Source: Acidobacteriaceae bacterium (GTDB taxonomy: Bacteria; Acidobacteriota; Terriglobia; Bryobacterales; Bryobacteraceae). From it: a stretch of 12,172 nucleotides of DNA. Where the stretch lies: positions 1 to 12,172 of the forward strand of contig JAFASD010000053.1 in assembly GCA_019244945.1 (NCBI GenBank), given 5' to 3'. The translations under genes and the position numbers were made by a program. Within the stretch, counting starts at the first letter, position 1. Each line of letters begins with the position of its first letter. Below the pieces are notes generated by a model that was given only the letters and a program-made list of their open reading frames with translations, had not been told where the DNA came from and did not search any database. Of this stretch, positions 6,490 through 12,172 are shown in pieces.

Positions 6490-7455
6490 ATGTCTGCATC
6501 GGTTAGTCCGCAATTATCTGCTTTTGCGCTGGATGTCGTGGAAGGTCTTTCGTGCGCTGGACAAAAGAAGATTTCACCTCGCTACTTTTACGACGAACTA
6601 GGAAGCGCGCTTTTCGATGTAATAACATTGCTGCCGGAATACGGTCTGACCAGAGCCGATGAGCGAATCTTGCAATCCCACGCCCACAATATCGTTTCTG
6701 AAGTTGGTCCTGTCTCCATTGTTGCCGAACTAGGAAGCGGCAGCGGGAAAAAGACCAAGCATATCCTCCAAGCACTAACAAGAGCTGGAAACAGAATTAT
6801 CTACAGGCCGATAGATGTTAGTCGAGCGGCATTAACGGCCTGCGAGCGCGATCTCGGCGAAACCTCCCCCGTAGAGCCAGTTTGCGCAGATTGGATAGAA
6901 GGCCTCTCGGAAATTGCCAGCGCAAGGACCCGCCGTGAGCCGCTATTTCTGCTATTTCTAGGCAGCTCGATTGGCAATTTGGAAAGAAAAGAAATAACCG
7001 AGTTTTTAAGGCGTGTACGAGAACATTTTCAGCCGGGGGATTTCTTTCTTCTCGGAGCCGATCTCGTCAAGGACGTGAACACGATGGTTGCTGCTTATGA
7101 CGACTCTACTGGCGTCACGGCGGCTTTTAACTTAAACCTGCTGGGTCGAATCAATCGAGAGCTCGACGCCAACTTCGATTTACGCTCGTTCACCCACGAG
7201 ATTCGTTGGAACGATACCGAGCGAAGAATTGAGATGCATCTGCGCTCGATGCGGCGGCAACGCGTCTATATTGGAGCTCTGGATGCAAGTATCGGCTTCG
7301 ATGCGGGCGAAACAATCTGGACTGAGTCTTCCCATAAATTTACTCCGCAGGAGTTGGATAGCTATGCGCAAGCCAGCGGATTCACGGTTTGCAGAACGTG
7401 GATAGATGAGGAATGGCCCTTTGCAGAGGCTCTATGGAAGGCCGTACCCACCTAG
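6490..7455 (+). CDS. egtD: L-histidine N-alpha-methyltransferase EgtD
   Basis: EgtD trimethylates the alpha-amino group of histidine with S-adenosylmethionine to give hercynine, the substrate of EgtB. The 321 residues match family length. Visible motifs are PRYFYDELGS (30-39), LPEYGLTRADE (48-58), the SAM-binding ELGSGSGKKT (80-89), FLGSSIGNL (156-164), and AYDDSTGVTAAFN (202-214). Compared with M. smegmatis EgtD as I recall it, histidine-binding Asn166, Tyr206, Met252, Glu282 and Ser284 correspond here to Asn163, Tyr203, Met249, Glu279 and Ser281 at a constant offset, which supports histidine as substrate. The usual EYYPTR is EYGLTR here; the binding Tyr is kept and the second Tyr is Gly. 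It starts eight bases after egtB and its last 22 bases are shared with the next gene, so the three are probably one operon. Confidence 0.93.
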   Translation: MSASVSPQLSAFALDVVEGLSCAGQKKISPRYFYDELGSALFDVITLLPEYGLTRADERILQSHAHNIVSEVGPVSIVAELGSGSGKKTKHILQALTRAGNRIIYRPIDVSRAALTACERDLGETSPVEPVCADWIEGLSEIASARTRREPLFLLFLGSSIGNLERKEITEFLRRVREHFQPGDFFLLGADLVKDVNTMVAAYDDSTGVTAAFNLNLLGRINRELDANFDLRSFTHEIRWNDTERRIEMHLRSMRRQRVYIGALDASIGFDAGETIWTESSHKFTPQELDSYAQASGFTVCRTWIDEEWPFAEALWKAVPT

Positions 7456-8015
7456 CGAACCAGCAATACTTCGATAGGATTTACCGCGAAAGCGAGGATC
7501 CCTGGCGCTACGAATCGAGCGAGTACGAAACCAGCAAGTACGGAGCGAGCTTGGACGCGCTCCCGAATAGTCAATATACAAATGCACTGGAGATTGGCTG
7601 TTCGATCGGAGTCTTTACCGAAAAGCTAGCTCCGAGGTGCGCGCGATTATTGTCGATTGATATAGCAGTCTCCGCTGTCGAGAAAGCGAAGGAGAGATGC
7701 GCTCGGTTTCAGAACGTTAGCTTTCGGGCTATGTCAGTGCCCGAGGAATATCCGTCCGGATCCTTCGATCTCACCGTGCTCTCCGAGGTCGGCTACTATC
7801 TGAGTCCTGAAAGGCTCGCCAATCTTGCCGATCAAATTACAAGCCAGGCTGTATGTGGCGGTCACTTGCTATTAGTCCACTGGCGCCCATCGGTACCGGG
7901 TTACCAACTCCGAGGGGACGACGTGCATGAACATTTTCTACGAATCCCGGCATGGTTTCCGACATTTGGATCTCAGACCGACTCTTATCGGATCGACGTG
8001 CTGGAGTGGCGATGA
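7434..8015 (+). CDS. NodS-like SAM-dependent methyltransferase
   Basis: It is a class I methyltransferase of the NodS family; NodS N-methylates the deacetylated glucosamine end of Nod factors in rhizobia. The 193 residues contain YFDRIYRESEDPWRY (12-26), SEYETSKYGASLDALP (29-44), the SAM loop ALEIGCSIGVFTE (51-63) with Asp76 in SIDIA, LSEVGYYLSP and the later LLLVHWRP and GDDVHEHF blocks. The ATG at 7434 is chosen because an AGAGG lies four bases upstream and the family pattern begins soon after; it overlaps egtD by 22 bases, so translation may be coupled. The actual acceptor is unknown. In other genomes, as I recall, such genes sit beside PIG-L deacetylases and GT2 enzymes. Here those are convergent neighbours, and the last 179 bases overlap the GT2 gene on the other strand. 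Confidence 0.85.
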   Translation: MEGRTHLANQQYFDRIYRESEDPWRYESSEYETSKYGASLDALPNSQYTNALEIGCSIGVFTEKLAPRCARLLSIDIAVSAVEKAKERCARFQNVSFRAMSVPEEYPSGSFDLTVLSEVGYYLSPERLANLADQITSQAVCGGHLLLVHWRPSVPGYQLRGDDVHEHFLRIPAWFPTFGSQTDSYRIDVLEWR

Positions 8016-9174
8016 GGCGCTGCTGATCGGATTTAAACGCACCGTAGAATTCTTCAACCACGCGCTTCAACGAACCGAGGCGGATCCTATCAGGCCATGT
8101 TTCCCGGAACACGCCGTAAAAATCCAACTCTTCGAGAAGCATTCCAAAACGCTGAGCAGAGCGCAGTTCTCCGATGAGGTGAGTGGGCTTTACGCCGATG
8201 AGGATCGCAAGTTGTTGTACTCGGCTCGCGGATAACTCGCCGGAATTCTGAAAATCCATCCACAGACGCCGCAGCCGATGGCGCGTGACAAAGAGATGTT
8301 CGAGAAAGCGCCGCGTTTCGACCGGCATTCGCAAGCCGCTTCTGCCGCAATCCTGCCAATCTCTCAATTGACGGGAAAGGCCGAACCGAGTTCTTCCCGT
8401 CAGTCGCCCCGAAGTAAAAACCTTCACTCGATTACTATGCCGCAGGCGCACATCGTTTCGGATCAAAGCAGCGTAGAACGCTAGGTCTTCCAGGCAGCGG
8501 CGCGGCGGAAGGCGTCCGACCTTCCTATAAATTTGAGGCGTAACGGCCAGGCTTGCGCCGAAGTGATGATGGTGACGGGGCCACGGATCATGAGATTCGG
8601 GGTCGAAACGCGCCTCGGTCCAAGACACAAGCCGGCGATATAGGTGATCGTACCGGTGTAAGTCGCGAGTAGAATTACAAAGCACGTCCTGTTCACAAGG
8701 AAGGACTATTATGCGACCGCCAACTGCTTCTGCCCCGGCTCTAAACTCCGCCTGATTTTGCGCGATCCAATTCGGAGCAACTCGGCTATCTGAGTCGGTT
8801 GATAGAATCAGCGGGTCAGTTCCGCTCGCGCTCTCGAGGCGACGGCACGCTTCATCCATAAGAAGGCGCCGCACGTATCCGATATGCGCCTCGGACTTAT
8901 CGAAAGTTCGTTCAGCAACATGTAGCTGAAAGCTCGGGTAAAGGTCTTGAAAACTCCTCGCCACCTGGTAAGAACGATCGGTGCTGTTGTTGATGAGGAG
9001 AATTACCTCATACAATTCGTGCCTGACAGGATCGCCTGTAAGGGTGCGTTGTTCGGCTAATGCATGAAGAGCAGCGGGCAACAGGGTTTCTTCGTTGCGT
9101 ACCGGAACCACCACGCATGCTCCTAAGCCTTTTCTTGGCTCTTCAACAATTAAACTGTCTTTTGGCGTTCTCAA
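7837..9174 (-). CDS. Family 2 (GT-A) glycosyltransferase
   Basis: A cytoplasmic sugar transferase without evident membrane segments. It shows the GT-A pattern: ACVVVPVRNEETLLPAAL at the start, LLINNSTDRS, STDSDSRVAPNW with the DxD-type metal site, an HHHHFGASLAV stretch where family members place the acceptor loop, and CLEDLAFYAAL with the catalytic-base-like ED. The start is uncertain. A TTG at 9174, eight bases after the deacetylase stop, gives about 445 residues. An ATG at 9240 would overlap the deacetylase by 59 bases and add 22 residues without conservation; neither has a clear ribosome site. The last 58 or so residues, after SDQQRL, lie antisense to the NodS-like gene and look like read-through, suggesting a lost original stop. 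Fourth gene of the minus-strand operon; donor and acceptor are unknown. Confidence 0.85.
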   Translation of the reverse strand: MRTPKDSLIVEEPRKGLGACVVVPVRNEETLLPAALHALAEQRTLTGDPVRHELYEVILLINNSTDRSYQVARSFQDLYPSFQLHVAERTFDKSEAHIGYVRRLLMDEACRRLESASGTDPLILSTDSDSRVAPNWIAQNQAEFRAGAEAVGGRIIVLPCEQDVLCNSTRDLHRYDHLYRRLVSWTEARFDPESHDPWPRHHHHFGASLAVTPQIYRKVGRLPPRRCLEDLAFYAALIRNDVRLRHSNRVKVFTSGRLTGRTRFGLSRQLRDWQDCGRSGLRMPVETRRFLEHLFVTRHRLRRLWMDFQNSGELSASRVQQLAILIGVKPTHLIGELRSAQRFGMLLEELDFYGVFRETWPDRIRLGSLKRVVEEFYGAFKSDQQRLIATPARRSDKSRSEIQMSETMPGFVENVHARRPLGVGNPVPMGASGLIASDRHIQPGL

Positions 9175-9181
9175 TGGTTTT

Positions 9182-9916
9182 CTATGTAATGAGAGGGTTC
9201 CACAACCCGCTAAATTTGGGTATCCAGATACGCTCCCCATGGTATTTCAACGAAAAACGCGCGATGGCTTCCGCTTCGGTATGAGTGATTTGCGATCGAT
9301 AGTGGCTGATCCCACGCAGCTTTCGCCGGACCGAGTTGCGATCCCGAATAATTGTCGGCTTCAGAGGGACACGGGTCTTACTTTCGATTTCCGATACTCT
9401 CTCGCGAATAGCCGTTTCTTCTGTCCACGTAGCATACGGAAGATCCTCATAGAACCCGACTCTACCCAATCTGCCGCAACTGATCGCCGCGCTGTTCACC
9501 GTTAAATGATCGACGTGATGACCTAAGCCCAAAGGGGCCAACACAACCCCGCCATCGTGATATCCATCGATCGCGGATGCGAGTCTATTTGCCTCTGTGA
9601 TGCTCTGTGCTTCTTCAAGCATGATTTCACACACAGCGCTAACGTTTATCCCCAATCTTAAAGGTGCGTCCAGTAAACCAAGCGACCGTATCTGGATGTT
9701 CTTACTGATTGAATGCAAAACGCGTCGATCTTCTTTGCCCCGCAGAGATGATACCACCGCGCTATCTTGCGACTTCACGCGGGGAGCATAACTACTCACG
9801 GTGAAAAAGTTGACCACCCTTAGCGATATTTTGCCAGCGGACCAACGTGATAAGGATAGATAGAGAGAGAATGCCGCATCATCCCGATGCGGCGACAGAA
9901 TTGTTATCTCATCCAT
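9182..9916 (-). CDS. PIG-L family N-acetylglucosaminyl deacetylase-like enzyme
   Basis: PIG-L (LmbE-like) enzymes are zinc hydrolases that remove N-acetyl groups from sugar conjugates such as GlcNAc-linked lipids or thiols. The 244 residues have the N-terminal SPHRDDAAFS (8-17), a variant of the PHPDD signature keeping zinc and base residues His10, Asp12 and Asp13, and the downstream LGLGHHVDH (129-137) with the third ligand. The middle APLGLGHH loop and the later FYEDLPYA are also family-typical. The ATG overlaps the glf stop by one base (TAATG), so translation is probably coupled to the mutase. Next to a GT2 gene and a NodS-type methyltransferase it probably deacetylates an amino sugar of the same product. 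The substrate is inferred, not shown; a thiol-pathway role (BshB/MshB-like) is less likely, because no partner genes of those pathways are present. Confidence 0.88.
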   Translation of the reverse strand: MDEITILSPHRDDAAFSLYLSLSRWSAGKISLRVVNFFTVSSYAPRVKSQDSAVVSSLRGKEDRRVLHSISKNIQIRSLGLLDAPLRLGINVSAVCEIMLEEAQSITEANRLASAIDGYHDGGVVLAPLGLGHHVDHLTVNSAAISCGRLGRVGFYEDLPYATWTEETAIRERVSEIESKTRVPLKPTIIRDRNSVRRKLRGISHYRSQITHTEAEAIARFSLKYHGERIWIPKFSGLWNPLIT

Positions 9917-11094
9917 TAACCGGCGGCAGCCGACACGGCTCTAAGTCCCGCGCCGGCGGTTATAGCGGCGGTTGTTGGTTCGGCGGAAAGAGCGAAATCC
10001 GGAGCGGCAGCTAAGTGCTTGCAAAGGGTCAAAGCCTGGGCGACGACTTGGTCCATATTGTAGTACTTGTACGTCGCTAGCCGTCCCACAAAGTGGACGT
10101 TCTTAGTTGCCGCAGCGAGATCTGCATACCGCTTATAGAGAGCCGCATTTTCAGGCGTAGGCACGGGATAGTAGGGATCTCCTTCACTACTTGGAAACTC
10201 ATAAACAATGCTGGTGCGTTTGTGAATTTGCCCGGTGAGGTGCTTGAATTCGGTTATCCGGGTATACCCATGCTCGTTGGGATAGTTGATCACCGCGACC
10301 GGCTGTAAGTACTCGGTCTCCAACGTCTCATGCTGAAAGCGCAAGGATCGATAAGGAAGTTCTCCGAAGCGGAAATCGAAGAATTCATCGACAGGGCCGG
10401 TGTAGACAAGGCTTCGGTAATGGACGTTTGCGGCAAGATACCGAAAATCACACCCAAGTGCGACCCTGATATTATCGTGATCCAGCATGTTCTCAAATAG
10501 CCTGGTATAGCCATGCTTCGGCATCGCCTGATGACGATCCGTAAAGTAGCGGTCGTCGCTATTCGTTCGGACTGGAATGCGAGCAGTGACCAGGGCGTCC
10601 AGTTCCGAGGGATCTTTTCCCCACTGCTTCCGCGTGTAATTTCGGAACAACTTTTCGTAAAGGTCGCGACCTACTTTGCTGACGACCACATCCTCGGAAG
10701 TCCTGACTGAGGGACGGGCTTCGGCGCGCGACGCAAAGAATGCTTCCACTTCATTGTCCGAAGTCAAACTTAGATTGTAAAGACGATTTACTGTGTCGCG
10801 GTTAATGGGAACGGGGACAAGTTTTCCGTCTACCGAGGCCAACACTCGATGTTCATAAGGCCGCCACGATGTGAATTGTGAAAGGTACTGGAAGACCTGA
10901 TCGGCATTTGTATGAAAGATATGAGGTCCGTAGCGGTGTACTAGAATTCCTTCCTTATTGCAGTGATCATAAGCGTTTCCGCCAACGTGGTCGCGACGGT
11001 CGATAACCAGAACTTTTTTCCCATAGCATCTGGCCATTCTCTCGGCGACAACGGCCCCTGCGAATCCCGCGCCAACTACCAAGAAATCAAACAT
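9916..11094 (-). CDS. glf: UDP-galactopyranose mutase
   Basis: This flavoenzyme converts UDP-galactopyranose to UDP-galactofuranose, the donor for galactofuranose in surface polysaccharides. The protein starts FDFLVVGAGFAGAVVAE, the FAD-binding Rossmann loop, followed by VLVIDRRDHVGGNAYD, the conserved YGPHIFHT substrate loop, LFRNYTRKQWGKDPSEL, and a FVGRLATYKYYNMDQVV ending that closes the FAD site. I prefer the ATG at 11094 (392 residues) over the one at 11112, because AAGG lies six bases before it and the homology starts at once; this overlaps the upstream glycosyltransferase by eight bases. The last 30 residues are an alanine- and threonine-rich tail that is not part of the fold. Glf implies that at least one glycosyltransferase of this operon uses UDP-galactofuranose. 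Confidence 0.95.
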   Translation of the reverse strand: MFDFLVVGAGFAGAVVAERMARCYGKKVLVIDRRDHVGGNAYDHCNKEGILVHRYGPHIFHTNADQVFQYLSQFTSWRPYEHRVLASVDGKLVPVPINRDTVNRLYNLSLTSDNEVEAFFASRAEARPSVRTSEDVVVSKVGRDLYEKLFRNYTRKQWGKDPSELDALVTARIPVRTNSDDRYFTDRHQAMPKHGYTRLFENMLDHDNIRVALGCDFRYLAANVHYRSLVYTGPVDEFFDFRFGELPYRSLRFQHETLETEYLQPVAVINYPNEHGYTRITEFKHLTGQIHKRTSIVYEFPSSEGDPYYPVPTPENAALYKRYADLAAATKNVHFVGRLATYKYYNMDQVVAQALTLCKHLAAAPDFALSAEPTTAAITAGAGLRAVSAAAG

Positions 11095-12172
11095 GGGCGG
11101 CCTTTGTAGCAATGCTTGAGGCTGGCGCCGCCAGCCGTTCTGCAGGGGACAGGTATTTCAACGCGTACGCAGTTTCTATAAGTTCGTTCATTTTGCTCCA
11201 GGTGTTGTCCCAAGAAGATTGGGAGATAAATCGGTCCACGCGGTCATGAAATGTTGCATCGGGGGGATTCTGCAACAGAGATTCCGCAACTTCGAGGAAG
11301 TTATTCACGGAATCCGCAATCCCCACCAGACCTAAATCGCCGTAGGGAGTAACCACATCGCGAATCGGCGTGGAGATGACCGGGAGGCCTGCGGCTAAAT
11401 ACTCCGGCGTCTTAGTCGGACTTATGAATCGCGTGGATTCATTCAGCGCAAAAGGAAGCATTCCGAGATCCCAGCCTGAAAAGTAAGCCGGCAGGTCGTT
11501 GTAATCTTTCATTCCGAGATAGTGAATGTTCGCAGCCCGAGGCAGCGAACCCGGATCGATTTTGACTACAGGGCCGAGAAGGACGATCTGCCAACTCGGT
11601 CGTTTTGCAGCGATTTCACGTATGAGGTTCAGATCCATTCGCTCATCGATTACGCCCGCGTAGCCCAAGCGTGGCCGCGGCAGTTGCGTTTGGTCTGCAG
11701 GATCGCCTTTTATAGACCGCGCCTGCCTGAAGTGTGCCACGTCCACACTGCTGGGAAACAGATGCACTGATTGATGCTGCTTGCGCTTCGATTCGAATAA
11801 CGTAGCTCCGCCGGTAAATACAAGATCGGCATCTGCGAATAGGATCTGCTCGTTGATTCGCATTGCCGGTGGGGCGCCGGCGAATGCTGAAAGTTCATCC
11901 ATGCAATCGTAAATGGTCACACTTGCGTCCAGGTCGGAAGTAAATTCCTTGGCCATTGGCGTGTAATACCACGCTATGGAGCTGCTTATCTGTTGCTCTA
12001 CGAGCAATGCCGCAAGTAATTGATGCTGCAGTTGCGCAACCTGGTCGGGTGTGCTGCCAATTGGCAATACGGGTGTTTGGACGCGTACGCCACTCTTTGA
12101 ACAGATGAAAGACCGCAGATGTGGCGCGGCATTTTCGAAAAGCGGCTCTTCAAGAAAGAAAACCCTCCTGGT
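11087..12172 (-). CDS. GT-B glycosyltransferase, TuaH-like, partial (N-terminus outside window)
   Basis: The minus-strand frame is open to the right edge, giving 361 residues without a start. It begins RRVFFLEEPLFE, followed by IAWYYTPMAKEF, a TIYDCMDELSAFAGAP block, VFTGGATLFESKR and FPSSVDVAHF, then the C-terminal GT-B domain LGYAGVIDERMDL, LLGPVVKIDP, LPFALNESTRFISPTKTPEYLAAGLPV, in which the nucleotide-binding Glu and phosphate contacts are placed. This matches GT family 4-like enzymes annotated as TuaH-like glycosyltransferases, often next to glf as I recall. An apparent TTG start at 12067 is only an internal codon, because family sequence continues upstream of it. It overlaps glf by eight bases, so it is upstream in the same operon. 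Galactofuranose could be its donor, but this is inferred. Confidence 0.88.
   Translation of the reverse strand, partial: TRRVFFLEEPLFENAAPHLRSFICSKSGVRVQTPVLPIGSTPDQVAQLQHQLLAALLVEQQISSSIAWYYTPMAKEFTSDLDASVTIYDCMDELSAFAGAPPAMRINEQILFADADLVFTGGATLFESKRKQHQSVHLFPSSVDVAHFRQARSIKGDPADQTQLPRPRLGYAGVIDERMDLNLIREIAAKRPSWQIVLLGPVVKIDPGSLPRAANIHYLGMKDYNDLPAYFSGWDLGMLPFALNESTRFISPTKTPEYLAAGLPVISTPIRDVVTPYGDLGLVGIADSVNNFLEVAESLLQNPPDATFHDRVDRFISQSSWDNTWSKMNELIETAYALKYLSPAERLAAPASSIATKAAHV

Noticed and set aside
1..12172. CRISPR array, insertion sequence or rRNA
   Set aside because: No regularly spaced repeats, transposase motifs with terminal repeats, or rRNA-like sequence were seen by eye on either strand.

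Overview
The window looks like chromosomal DNA of a soil-type bacterium of moderate GC, most likely an acidobacterium. This placement rests on recalled resemblance of the small two-CxxC protein (3479-3751) and on the ergothioneine gene pair, so it is tentative. A probable genomic-island boundary at about 2600 splits the window. Accessory DNA lies to the left and ordinary chromosome to the right.

Left part (1-2600): a minus-strand pair of a DNA cytosine-5 methyltransferase (581-1639) and an HD-domain protein that runs off the window (1-562), with a divergent Vsr T:G-mismatch endonuclease (1821-2249). This is modification and defence cargo. At 2597-2641 lies only the 3' part of a tRNA-Pro(GGG), from the anticodon loop through the T-arm to CCA, with no matching 5' half. 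That is the scar expected at the distal end of an element integrated into a tRNA gene. Its orientation places the element on the left, where the defence genes are.

Middle (2640-5160): a minus-strand toxin-antitoxin pair whose RelE/ParE-type toxin is broken by a one-base frameshift (antitoxin 3204-3371, toxin remnant 2872-3203). It is followed on the plus strand by a 90-residue zinc-ribbon-like protein behind a perfect extended -10 promoter element, and by a CCA-adding enzyme/poly(A) polymerase with an HD domain.

Right part (5255-12172): two converging operons. The plus-strand operon is egtB (sulfoxide synthase), egtD (histidine trimethylase) and a NodS-type methyltransferase that overlaps the end of egtD. 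The first two make ergothioneine from histidine. No egtA or egtC is visible, and the EgtB C-terminal motif differs from the mycobacterial form, which suggests a sulfur donor other than gamma-glutamylcysteine. The minus-strand operon, in order of transcription, is a TuaH-like glycosyltransferase (5' end outside), UDP-galactopyranose mutase (glf), a PIG-L deacetylase and a family 2 glycosyltransferase, all overlapping or nearly so. It probably makes a galactofuranose-containing surface glycan or glycolipid. The two operons collide tail to tail: the NodS-like gene and the GT2 gene overlap by 179 bases. The methyltransferase, GT2 and deacetylase together resemble, by enzyme type only, the NodS/NodC/NodB logic of lipochitooligosaccharide synthesis, so they may act on one product although they lie in opposite operons.
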